NCBI GenBank assembly: GCA_002838815.1
Contig: LQGW01000062.1
Span: 1-64,000, forward strand
Source: Clostridiaceae bacterium JG1575
GTDB lineage: Bacteria; Bacillota; Clostridia; Clostridiales; Clostridiaceae
Reading direction: 5' to 3'
Length of the DNA stretch: 64,000 nucleotides
The notes below the pieces were generated by a model. It ran no database searches. It was not told where the DNA came from and worked only from the letters and a program-made list of their open reading frames with translations. Both the position numbers and the translations under genes were made by a program. Below, piece by piece: positions 43,527 to 52,186 of the stretch (the first letter of the stretch is position 1; each line of letters opens with the position of its first letter).

Positions 43527-46500
43527 TTACTGCAGGCCGATATTTTCTATGAGCCCACGAAGCGCTTCGCTTAATGAGCGTGTTCCTCCCAAAAGCGTTA
43601 CATGCTTCACAGTTCGCTCCTGAAGCGTCGAGCGAGTTGCGGGGGGCAATTCTTTTGCTCGAGCCAAAAGGATCGGAGCTTTAGCCCGCCCAGCGACAAC
43701 GCCCAGGACGAGGGCGTCGGCAAATTGATCGCCGGAGACGACAAAGACTTCTCCTTGACCTGAGGGCATTTCTTGAGCCACCCGGGCGGCGGTTTCATAA
43801 CGATCCGCTCCAGCTAGGCGCGCTACCTGCGTCTTTAATCCCTGGAGTTCCTGTTGCGTCGCCTCAGACACAGAGCGGGTGCCGCCAACGATCAAGGCGC
43901 TTTCAATCGGCGCAGTCTTGACAAAGGTGCTAAGGTTCTTTGAGAGTCCCTTAGCACCCACCAGAAGAATGGGTTCTTTTCTCAACACCGCAAGGCTTGA
44001 GGCTGCGAGCCCATCTTGATAGGTTTCGCCGCTGACCAAGACGGCGCCGCTGAATTTTTGGTTCGTCACCTTGGCCCATTCCTTGGCAACGAGCAACGCG
44101 GTCTCATAGCGGTCGCTTCCTGCGATGCGGGAAACTTCTAATTTCGCTGCTTTGAGCTGATCTTCGACCCCCTTTGAAAGGGCGCGGGATCCGCCAATGA
44201 GTACCACTTTCTTGGCGCCCAAGCGCTGGATTTCCTTTAGGACTCCAAGGTCCATGCGATCTTTCCCGTTCAGCAGCAGCGGGGCGTTGAGGGCAGCGGC
44301 TAAGGGCGCAGCACTGATGGAGTCCTGGAAGAATTCCCCCGTGGTCAATACCACGCTCTGTGCGAAGGCAAAATATTTTTTAGACGTGAGCACCGCGGTT
44401 TCGTAGCGGTTGACTCCGCCCACGCGGTCCACCGGCAAAATGGACACCATGGCTTCTAAGTGCACCCGCAGCCGGGCCTCTTGAAGGTTGACGTCCTTTT
44501 GCGTGGCCTTATCGTTGGCAAAGACGGCTTGGGCGGCCTTGAGGGATTCCTCCAGCCGTTGTCTCGTTTCCATCGTGTAGTTCTCGAGGGTGAGGCTTTG
44601 AGCTTTTTCGATGAGCTGCTTTAAATTGTCCTTGACCACCTTGATTTTTTCCACCAAGGCCTTCAAGGCGTGATCTAGGGTTGCATAGGCGCGGTTGACG
44701 TCGTTTTGCGTAGACTGCGCCGCAGCCAGAATCTTACGAGCCGTCGCCAGCGCGTCCTGGACGCTTTTCACGGATTCCTCCGTGTAGGCGGAAAGGTCCA
44801 TCTTCTCCGTGGTTTCGATGAGGGCCTTCAGGTGGGTGTAATCCACAGGGATTAAAACCACCAGCTCCTCCATGGCCTTTGCCAAGGAGGCTGCGGCTTC
44901 ATCTACTTCCTTTTGGCTGGCTTGTTCCTTGGTTAAGATTGCCTGAGCGTGGCTGAGGGCTTTTTCTAAAGCGGCAAAGCTCTCTTTGGTGTAAATGGAG
45001 GCCTCCAGCGTCTGAGCTTGATGGATTTTTTGAATCAGCGCGCCGCGAAGGACGAGGCGTTGGAGCTGGTCCAAGGCGTCTTGAAGTTCTTTTAGGGCCG
45101 CGTCGAGGTCTCCTTGGGTGGGCCGTTCTTTGGCAAGAGCGGTCTTGGCTTTTGCGATGGCTTGATCCAAGACTTCAAGGGAAGCCGGGGTGAAGTCTTT
45201 GCGCTGGATCCCCTCAGCCTTTATTAAGAGGGCTTCCAAGGGTTCCTTGTCGATAAAGTTCGGATCCTTGGCAAAGCGGAAGATGGCTGTGGGATGGGGC
45301 GTCTGCGAACAAACGGTGACTTGCGTTTCGTTATATAGAGGCAACGCGCCCTTGGGCGATTTCGTGAGCTTCACACGGTAAACGCCGTAGGGAAGATTTG
45401 CTAAATCCTTTTGCTTTTTCTCGAGGTGATTGACCACCTGGTAGGTTGCGCCGCTCAAGGAAGTTCCCTCTGGATCCTTGGCCACTACATTCAGGGATCC
45501 CTGGGGGACGGCTTCGGTACCTTCTCGGTAGGCAAAGGATACGGTTTCCGTGGAGCTAGAAAGCACCACCCTTTTCACCGGATCGGCCACATAATAGTCC
45601 TCTTCCACATCCTTGGCGATGAGGGTATAGGCATCATAAGGGAGGGTGATTTGGTTGTAGACGAGGTTGTCCTTGGAGAAGGTCAACTCATGGACCTTTC
45701 CGTCGGAGCCCACAAGGTCAAAGGAGACCTTTTGCGCATAATTGTGAGGCGCTTCAATGGAGACCACCAGTTTGCCGTTCTTCGCCTCATCCAAGTGCTT
45801 TTTGAAGGTGAATTCGGGGGTGGCGTCTTTAGCCTCCTGGGTCAGCTTGATTTCACTGCGCAGGGGTTTGGGATAGTACTTGGGATCGTATCCTACCGGT
45901 CGGACAATGTAGGTCCCCAATGGTAGGTTCTTCAGATCCTCATAGGTTTTTCCATAATAGTCGGTGACTTCATATTCGGGGAAGAGATCCGTGTATCCCT
46001 CCTTGAACGCTTTGGTCTCGGGAGTAATGCTGCCTCGGATGCCTTCTGAAGCGAACCACTTAAAGGCCGCTTTGGGATTGGGGGTGCTGCTGCCCACCGT
46101 CACTCGCATCTGGGCGGGATCGGAATAGAACCCCTCCACCAGGTGCTTGGGCTTTACGGTGTAGTAGTCAAACGGCAGAAGATCGGTGACGTTATAATCC
46201 ACACCCACGGAGTTGGTGGCCATATACTCCACTTTCGGCACGGTTTGTCCCGCTTGCGCCGTCGCTTCTACCTCAATGCGACCGCCGGCTCCCTTGGAAT
46301 AGAGCACGCGGTAGCTGTCGGAAGAGTCAACACTCACCGTAACGGGCAGTACTTTGGGAGAAACCATCCAACCTTCTTCAACATCCAGCATATGAATTTC
46401 GTGGTTGCCAAACGGGAGGGTGGCGCGATAGTAGGTGGAGAGGACGGGATCCTTCTCAAAGGTCACCTTGCTGCCATTATCCAACCGCGCTTCAATTTTT

Positions 46501-49500
46501 ACTGGCATTTTGTAGGTTCCGTAGGCAAAGCGCAGACGTAGGGTCATTTCCTTGGATTTGATGGCTTCCTTTCTGAATTCAAACTGGATGCGAGCTTGAG
46601 GATTTTCTTGCGTCAAAAGGACCTGGTGACTGGGATTTTGACAGACGTACCCTTCCTGAACGTTTACCGCCTCCACGGTATATTCCCCAAGAGGCAACCG
46701 CGAGCGATAGTTGTAGGGCTTTCCTTGCTTATCCTTCACAGAAATATCATAGGAAGGAATGGGGTTTACATCCAAGGACTTGCTCTCAATCTCCAATTTT
46801 CCCTTCAGCGTTGCCGCGTTGACCACATCTTCTCCCGTGAGGGTTCCTGCATTATAGACGCGGTCTGTGAGCTTCAGCTGAACGTTTTTGAGTTCTTGCC
46901 CCGCCGGGATTTTGTAACTGCCATCCGCTTCCGGCTGGAGCACGTCTCCCCCCTTCAAGGAAACCTCGACGGACTGAACGCCTACGCCGTCCCAATCGGT
47001 TGCGGTGAACTTCAAACGACGCGTGGCTTCATCAAAGGAACCAGACTCCAAGGAGGGGGCGGTCAAATCCACCTTGACCTTGTACTGATAATGCTGATCC
47101 TTGCCTTCTTTGATGTTGGGACGAATTTGAAAGTCAAAGATATAGGTTCCTTCCTTAGCCCGCCCCTTTAAGAGGCCATCCCAAATCCAATAACTGCTGT
47201 TGGTCACGCGCGGACGGGCGGGATTTCCACTGTAGTGGTTTTTCGGGGAAGGAATGATGCTGTCAAAGCCAACTTTAAGCAACTGTCCGCTTTCCGAGAG
47301 AATTCGGTAAAGGCCGGCGTAATTGTTGCGCAGCATCACGCCCTGAAATTCAAGGAAGTCATTTTTGCCGTCCTTGTTGGGAGAAATCCCCACGGCCTCC
47401 GCGTCAAAGCGGCGCTGTCCGTTCGCATCTTTCTCCAGTTCCCCCGCCACCACGATGTCCTTATCCACCTTGGAGGAAAAATGGGTGAAGTTGCGGCTGG
47501 ACTCGGAATAGTAAATGGGCTTCTCTTTTGCCAATTGGTATTCGTAGATGCTCTTTTCCATGACGGGGAGCTTGTTCCACTCGCCGCGGAATCCAACAAA
47601 GGGCATGGACAGCTCAGGATCATTTTCCGAGGCAAGCAAAAGGTACCCTTCCAAGAAATAGCCATTGGGCATCAAGCGAGAGAGTTCCTCTCGGAACGCA
47701 GAGGCATCCACGGCAAATTCAACCATTTTTGAGCTCTTAGCCGGCACGGTCACAGCAGGACCTGTGATCTCCTTAAGCTTTCTAGGCTTTAACTGGAACT
47801 GCCCGTTGGCCACTTCATCCGTGGTTAAAACCAGTTTGGATTGGTAGGTTTTGGGCTGATCTCCAAAGTTCTCGGCAAGACCCTTTACCGTGAAAGAATC
47901 CGTCCCCAGTTCCCCGAGCATCAAAGAGCCTGCGGATTTCGCTTCGTTGGTCAAGACCACGTCCCCCGACAAGGCAGCCGGAAGATTCATAAGCCCTGCG
48001 CCCTGCTTTCTGGGCGAAACGGGAACCTTGGACTCGGGATCAACCATGGGCTTGGCCGTAGCCATGAGCACGTTTTTAATGTATTGGTAGCGTTTTTCCC
48101 CTTTAAGATCGGGCTTTTTGGAGGCCAGCGCTTGGCTGACCAATGCCACTCCCCCTGACACATGGGGCGTAGCCATGCTGGTACCGCTCATGTTGATGTA
48201 TTTGTTGTCGTTGATGGTGGAATAAATATTCCCACCGGGAGCGATAATGTCTGTTTTCAATTCCAGATCGTTGCTCACCCCCCAATTGGAAAAGTCGCTG
48301 GTTTTTCCAGCTCGTAACGAGGGGAAACTTGACACGCCCGAGCGAACGTTTATTTTTTGAGCCTTTTCAATCAAGGCCAGCCCCGTGCTGTGCGCCACAG
48401 CGAATCCAGGGATGGTAATGTCTTTGGTGGCCATCACCATCAACTCTTCACCACCGGCTTGATGATTGTATATAATGGCCAGTTTGGCCCCAGCGGCAGC
48501 CGCGTTGTTAATTTTGACGGAGAAATTTAATTCCCCCCGTTCCATCAACGCGACTTTCCCCTTCACCTCTTTTCCAATAAAATCCTCAGAACGTCCTAAG
48601 CCGCAAGCAACAACCTCTAGCGCTTCATCCACAGGAAGCGGGAGATTGCAGTGGTCTTCGTAGGGATACTTCGTGTGATCTGAAGTCTCAAGATAAGTAA
48701 GTTTCGCAAAGCCGTTTTCCATGGAGGCGACCCCCATGGATTGCGGAGCAATCGCCGGGGTTCCGGTAAGGCCAATGTCCGGGGCGTCCGACGAGGGCAG
48801 ATTGGCCCGAAAGCCAAAATGACCCTCATTGCCCACAGCAATGTTCACAACAATTCCCGCCTCAGAGGCAGCCTTAATGGCATTAAGGGTTCCCTCACCG
48901 ATGTTGGCCAACGTACCGGCCGGGGCTCCCAGACTCATATTGATGGTATCGGCCCCCATGATGACAGAATCCTCAATGGCTTTAATATACAAGGAAGCAT
49001 TGGTGGACTCAGAGTTTTCACCAAACACTCTCATAATCATCAGTTGGGCCTCAGGTGCAACCCCTCGGGTTCTTCCTACCTCAGGATTTCCGTTGCCGGC
49101 GATGGTTCCCGCAACGTGCATTCCGTGGTTGTCCCCACCCGCCTTCAGTTCTTTAATCAGGTCGTTGCGCTGAGCGTAATTATATCCGTAAGGGATTTTG
49201 GAAGAAAAATAGCGTCCGGCCAGTTTTTTTTCTTGAATAAAGGCCGTGGCTTCTGCTTGCGTCTTCCAACGAGCCTTAGACGCATCGCTCAACGTTAAAT
49301 CCTGATGCAAAGGGTCCGCCCCTGAATCAATAATTGCCACTACTTGTCCTTCTCCTTTGTACCCTAAAGTCCAAAGGTCAGGGGCTTGGATCAACCCCAC
49401 ACTATGATCCATTGCCGGTCGAATCGGCTCAGGGCGTAAAAACTCAGGATCCAGTTCCACGCGGTGAATTCCGGGCAGTTTTTCCAAGGCCAAAGCCTCC

Positions 49501-49883
49501 GAAACTGTGGTAGTTCCTGCCGCTCCGTAGAGAAGGTACTGAAACTGTATCGAGGAATGAAAAACAATGCCCTGGGCGGCAATTTTTTGGGCCATGGATG
49601 CCACCACTTGCTGGCCCATAGCCAAGCGATCCACAGCATCCGCCTTCTTGGCGTAAAGCTCCATCCCCCCTTGGGGTGCTTGGTAGGTGATGAGCACTTT
49701 GACCGGATCATCCGCATTTTTATCCGCCAACTGACGAGCCAAAAGCGACTTTGTCACAGTCCCCGTTTGAAGGGAAGAGCTCAGCTGCTTCGGGAGCGCT
49801 GCTTGTGCAGGCACACCAGATAAAGGCAATAGGCCGGCAATCAAAGCGAGGAGCAAAAGGAAGGTCGTGAATCGTTTTCTCAT
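43527..49883 (-). CDS. Giant secreted S8 serine peptidase with FIVAR and CWB2 repeats
   Basis: A 2118-residue surface protease. A signal peptide with hydrophobic core (7-20) ends near AQA (26-28). A propeptide (about 30-150) precedes the subtilisin-type domain, with Asp186 (IIDSG), His253 (NHGMHVAGT) and Ser569 (GTSMATPHVSGG). A protease-associated insert lies at about 435-510, and C5a-peptidase-like beta domains follow. From about 1100 to 1530 come four or more diverged beta-type repeats. Four FIVAR-like helical repeats (about 1545-1815) are followed by three CWB2 repeats (GGVNRYETA, GSDRYETA, GADRYETA) that bind anionic wall polymers. There is no LPxTG. The cell may use it to degrade host or matrix proteins (inference). 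Confidence 0.93.
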   Translation of the reverse strand: MRKRFTTFLLLLALIAGLLPLSGVPAQAALPKQLSSSLQTGTVTKSLLARQLADKNADDPVKVLITYQAPQGGMELYAKKADAVDRLAMGQQVVASMAQKIAAQGIVFHSSIQFQYLLYGAAGTTTVSEALALEKLPGIHRVELDPEFLRPEPIRPAMDHSVGLIQAPDLWTLGYKGEGQVVAIIDSGADPLHQDLTLSDASKARWKTQAEATAFIQEKKLAGRYFSSKIPYGYNYAQRNDLIKELKAGGDNHGMHVAGTIAGNGNPEVGRTRGVAPEAQLMIMRVFGENSESTNASLYIKAIEDSVIMGADTINMSLGAPAGTLANIGEGTLNAIKAASEAGIVVNIAVGNEGHFGFRANLPSSDAPDIGLTGTPAIAPQSMGVASMENGFAKLTYLETSDHTKYPYEDHCNLPLPVDEALEVVACGLGRSEDFIGKEVKGKVALMERGELNFSVKINNAAAAGAKLAIIYNHQAGGEELMVMATKDITIPGFAVAHSTGLALIEKAQKINVRSGVSSFPSLRAGKTSDFSNWGVSNDLELKTDIIAPGGNIYSTINDNKYINMSGTSMATPHVSGGVALVSQALASKKPDLKGEKRYQYIKNVLMATAKPMVDPESKVPVSPRKQGAGLMNLPAALSGDVVLTNEAKSAGSLMLGELGTDSFTVKGLAENFGDQPKTYQSKLVLTTDEVANGQFQLKPRKLKEITGPAVTVPAKSSKMVEFAVDASAFREELSRLMPNGYFLEGYLLLASENDPELSMPFVGFRGEWNKLPVMEKSIYEYQLAKEKPIYYSESSRNFTHFSSKVDKDIVVAGELEKDANGQRRFDAEAVGISPNKDGKNDFLEFQGVMLRNNYAGLYRILSESGQLLKVGFDSIIPSPKNHYSGNPARPRVTNSSYWIWDGLLKGRAKEGTYIFDFQIRPNIKEGKDQHYQYKVKVDLTAPSLESGSFDEATRRLKFTATDWDGVGVQSVEVSLKGGDVLQPEADGSYKIPAGQELKNVQLKLTDRVYNAGTLTGEDVVNAATLKGKLEIESKSLDVNPIPSYDISVKDKQGKPYNYRSRLPLGEYTVEAVNVQEGYVCQNPSHQVLLTQENPQARIQFEFRKEAIKSKEMTLRLRFAYGTYKMPVKIEARLDNGSKVTFEKDPVLSTYYRATLPFGNHEIHMLDVEEGWMVSPKVLPVTVSVDSSDSYRVLYSKGAGGRIEVEATAQAGQTVPKVEYMATNSVGVDYNVTDLLPFDYYTVKPKHLVEGFYSDPAQMRVTVGSSTPNPKAAFKWFASEGIRGSITPETKAFKEGYTDLFPEYEVTDYYGKTYEDLKNLPLGTYIVRPVGYDPKYYPKPLRSEIKLTQEAKDATPEFTFKKHLDEAKNGKLVVSIEAPHNYAQKVSFDLVGSDGKVHELTFSKDNLVYNQITLPYDAYTLIAKDVEEDYYVADPVKRVVLSSSTETVSFAYREGTEAVPQGSLNVVAKDPEGTSLSGATYQVVNHLEKKQKDLANLPYGVYRVKLTKSPKGALPLYNETQVTVCSQTPHPTAIFRFAKDPNFIDKEPLEALLIKAEGIQRKDFTPASLEVLDQAIAKAKTALAKERPTQGDLDAALKELQDALDQLQRLVLRGALIQKIHQAQTLEASIYTKESFAALEKALSHAQAILTKEQASQKEVDEAAASLAKAMEELVVLIPVDYTHLKALIETTEKMDLSAYTEESVKSVQDALATARKILAAAQSTQNDVNRAYATLDHALKALVEKIKVVKDNLKQLIEKAQSLTLENYTMETRQRLEESLKAAQAVFANDKATQKDVNLQEARLRVHLEAMVSILPVDRVGGVNRYETAVLTSKKYFAFAQSVVLTTGEFFQDSISAAPLAAALNAPLLLNGKDRMDLGVLKEIQRLGAKKVVLIGGSRALSKGVEDQLKAAKLEVSRIAGSDRYETALLVAKEWAKVTNQKFSGAVLVSGETYQDGLAASSLAVLRKEPILLVGAKGLSKNLSTFVKTAPIESALIVGGTRSVSEATQQELQGLKTQVARLAGADRYETAARVAQEMPSGQGEVFVVSGDQFADALVLGVVAGRAKAPILLARAKELPPATRSTLQERTVKHVTLLGGTRSLSEALRGLIENIGLQ

Positions 49884-50438
49884 AAAATGAAACCCCTTTT
49901 TTTTGAATTAGGCCTTCCCACAACAATTGCTTTCTTTGAACTTGAAAAAGTGCTCAGAAAATCTTATTTTGGTTCAACCTGACGATACCTCTTGCAGGGC
50001 AAGAAGTGGCTTTTCAAGCCGAACCTGATTTTATCGAAAACGCCTCCAATGGTCAATGAAAGAAACTCCTAGACTAAGACAAAACAATCCCATTTTAATA
50101 TTTGTATTCGTTCCCTATTATCAATTTTTAAGCGGAATACCCCCATACAGCGGTGAAATCGTTTTCTATTATGGAAATTTTGTTAATTATAAAAGCAGGT
50201 ACCACAATATCATGAAGTATTGACTTTACGCTTTGGCGTTCTGTGCGATCGTTGATTAAAAAGTTCGGATTATCCTCGATAATAGCTAAAACTTTGAGGA
50301 CCCCCTGAGAAGCTTCTGCCACAGCGTAAAGGCCACAACCTTTTCCTTCCATTCAGCGGAATATGATACAATAGTTTCAAATCAATTAGACACAGGAACG
50401 TTAAAAAGATCGCCATAAAATGGCGGAGAGGACACCGG
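49884..50438. other. Intergenic region upstream of the S8 peptidase
   Basis: About 555 bases between two divergent genes. It holds the peptidase promoter at 50028-50056 with a leader of roughly 140 bases, and an AT-rich stretch with no clear gene. A 74-codon minus-strand frame (50128-50352) is open but has no ribosome site and no recognised relatives. Confidence 0.5.
50028..50056 (-). promoter_or_regulatory. Promoter of the S8 peptidase gene
   Basis: The minus strand shows TTGACC (50051-50056), a 17-base spacer and TAAAAT (50028-50033). The leader to the ATG at 49883 is about 140 bases, long enough for post-transcriptional control. Confidence 0.7.
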
Positions 50439-50777
50439 ATGGGTAAAATTTATTCGTACATTGACGGCCATCGTTTCGCCGTGAAGGTGGATGGCATGAC
50501 GTTGGTGGGATCCTATTATATTCCCGACGACCTTGTGGATGAATACCTCCGCAATCGAAAGGAACTGGCTCGAAAAGCCCGCCGAATCTTTAAAAAATAC
50601 TGTCACAGCGTGTGCCGGGACTTTAAAGGCTCCCAGGATGGAGAGGCCTTGATTGGTCTGGATGAACATGGAAAGATAAAAATGTTCATCCATTTAGATC
50701 CCGATGGGATTGATGCGATGCGCGCGGCAGAGGATGAAGGCACTTTAGAACAATTTTTGCTGGATTATCAAGACTAA
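50439..50777 (+). CDS. Unrecognised small protein
   Basis: A 112-residue protein with no family I recognise. It is charged, has no signal peptide and no membrane segment. The first part looks beta-rich (GKIYSYIDGHRFAVKVDGMT), the middle is basic and helical (RNRKELARKARRIFKKYC) and the end is acidic (AAEDEGTLEQFLLDYQD); two cysteines lie close together (YCHSVC). The ATG has GGAGAGGA upstream. It stands alone with its own terminator, divergent from the giant peptidase and converging on pdxS. The reading frame is probably real because codon use and the tight terminator fit a gene. Confidence 0.7.
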   Translation: MGKIYSYIDGHRFAVKVDGMTLVGSYYIPDDLVDEYLRNRKELARKARRIFKKYCHSVCRDFKGSQDGEALIGLDEHGKIKMFIHLDPDGIDAMRAAEDEGTLEQFLLDYQD

Positions 50778-50822
50778 AAATGCCTCACAACGACTTTTTA
50801 AAAAAGTCGTTGTGAGGCATTT
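50778..50822 (+). terminator. Near-perfect 22-bp palindromic terminator
   Basis: Arms 50778-50799 and 50801-50822 are exactly complementary with one base between; the inner part is T5/A5, so the real loop is larger. It begins at the stop codon of the unrecognised gene. Confidence 0.8.
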
Positions 50823-51172
50823 ACTTTATCCCATGCTTCGGCCCTTCCCCCAATGTTGTCTTCTTAAAATTTTGTCCGCCAGTGATTTTTGATGGATGAA
50901 AGGATCCATGTTCTAAAGAATCTTGAACTCCATCCAGATTGAATCCTAAGAATCGGGATCTCCTAAAAGACCTTGGATTGGCCCGAGCCCGCCCCTCGTT
51001 CTGCCCAGCGCTGAGGAACCGGCGGTTCCATCGTTGCTTGACTTATTTAAAAACTCTATTGTAAGGGCTGGCCCATCCCCAACGCACGGACCGATGCCCT
51101 TCTTCCTTTTAATGAGAGCGAGTGCAATGGGAGAAGCCGTTTTACGGGGCAAGGGTAGTTGTTGGACCGAAT
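50823..51172. other. Gene-free region downstream of pdxS
   Basis: About 350 bases in which I see no gene, no pdxT, and no strong hairpin except the terminator at its left edge. The minus-strand frame at 50946-51152 has no recognisable product. Confidence 0.5.
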
Positions 51173-52021
51173 TTAAAGGCCCCGTTCACTCATCAGGATT
51201 TTGATCTCTTGCGGATTGATGCCGACCATGGCTTCTCCCAACCCTTTGGATACTTCCAAAAGGACTTGAGGATCCTCGTAATGCCGTACAGCCCGAACAA
51301 TGGATACCGCTCTTTTTTGAGGATTTCCGGATTTGAAGATGCCGCTACCGACAAAAACGCCATCGGCGCCCAGTTGCATCATCAAAGCAGCATCCGCAGG
51401 GGTTGCGACGCCGCCGGCCGAAAAGTTTGGAACCGGAAGCCTCCCATGCTTTTTCACATACTGTAAAAGCTCCACGGGAACTTCCAGCTCCTTGGCCTGA
51501 TGATATACCTCATCCTCACGCAACGAAGCGACCCAAGCCATCTGCCCCATAATCTGACGAAGATGAGTAACGGCTTGAACCACATCCCCCGTTCCGGCTT
51601 CTCCCTTGGTTCGGATCATTTGGGCACCTTCAGCCACACGCCGTAAGGCTTCTCCAAGGTTTCTGGCCCCGCACACAAAGGGCGTTTTAAACGCACGCTT
51701 ATCTACGTGGAAACGCTCATCCGCCGGGGAAAGCACCTCCGACTCATCGATGAAATCAATACCCAAAGCCTCCAAGATCCGAGCCTCCACAAAGTGTCCA
51801 ATTCGCACCTTCGCCATGACAGGTATCTTCACAGCCGCCTGGATCTTCGCGATGATTTCAGGATCGCTCATGCGAGAGACGCCACCCGCTGCCCGAATAT
51901 CCGCGGGAACCCGCTCAAGCGCCATGACGGCAACGGCTCCGGCCGATTCAGCAATTTTTGCCTGCTCGGCGTTGGTAACGTCCATAATAACGCCCCCGCG
52001 CAACTTCTCCAAAATATCCAT
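51173..52021 (-). CDS. pdxS: Pyridoxal 5'-phosphate synthase subunit PdxS
   Basis: PdxS condenses ribose 5-phosphate, glyceraldehyde 3-phosphate and ammonia to PLP. The TIM-barrel protein shows [50 protein letters not shown] with the first Schiff-base Lys, [20 protein letters not shown] and [11 protein letters not shown]. The length of 282 residues is slightly shorter than usual (about 290). GGAGG precedes the ATG. The glutaminase partner pdxT, normally next, is not downstream here. It is divergent from a MocR-type regulator gene that is likely its activator. Confidence 0.96.
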   Translation of the reverse strand: MDILEKLRGGVIMDVTNAEQAKIAESAGAVAVMALERVPADIRAAGGVSRMSDPEIIAKIQAAVKIPVMAKVRIGHFVEARILEALGIDFIDESEVLSPADERFHVDKRAFKTPFVCGARNLGEALRRVAEGAQMIRTKGEAGTGDVVQAVTHLRQIMGQMAWVASLREDEVYHQAKELEVPVELLQYVKKHGRLPVPNFSAGGVATPADAALMMQLGADGVFVGSGIFKSGNPQKRAVSIVRAVRHYEDPQVLLEVSKGLGEAMVGINPQEIKILMSERGL

Positions 52022-52095
52022 GTTTTCCTCCGATCGTTAGTTGAAAGATTCCCCCAAGGGGGTCCAGGAAGGAAGGTTCCTTGCGATAACGCGGC

Positions 52096-52124
52096 TTGCT
52101 CCCTGGTCTATGTTTTAATATAAT
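52096..52124 (+). promoter_or_regulatory. Promoter of pdxR
   Basis: TTGCTC (52096-52101), 17 bases, TATAAT (52119-52124), about 60 bases before the pdxR ATG. Confidence 0.6.
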
Positions 52125-52149
52125 GAGGTTCTGAACCCATTCATAGTAC
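52106..52149. promoter_or_regulatory. Candidate PdxR operator
   Basis: An 11-bp palindrome GGTTCTGAACC (52127-52137) is flanked by an inverted pair GGTCTATG (from 52106) and CATAGTACC (to 52149). It overlaps the -10 of pdxR and lies 105-130 bases upstream of pdxS, a fitting place for a regulator that represses itself and activates pdxS. Confidence 0.45.
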
Positions 52150-52186
52150 CAAAATAGAGATATTTTATGGGTCCAGAGGAGGTTGT

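Noticed and set aside
50128-50352. A 74-codon minus-strand frame upstream of the peptidase promoter
   Set aside because: Composition is plausible but there is no ribosome site and no recognisable family, so it is not listed as a gene.
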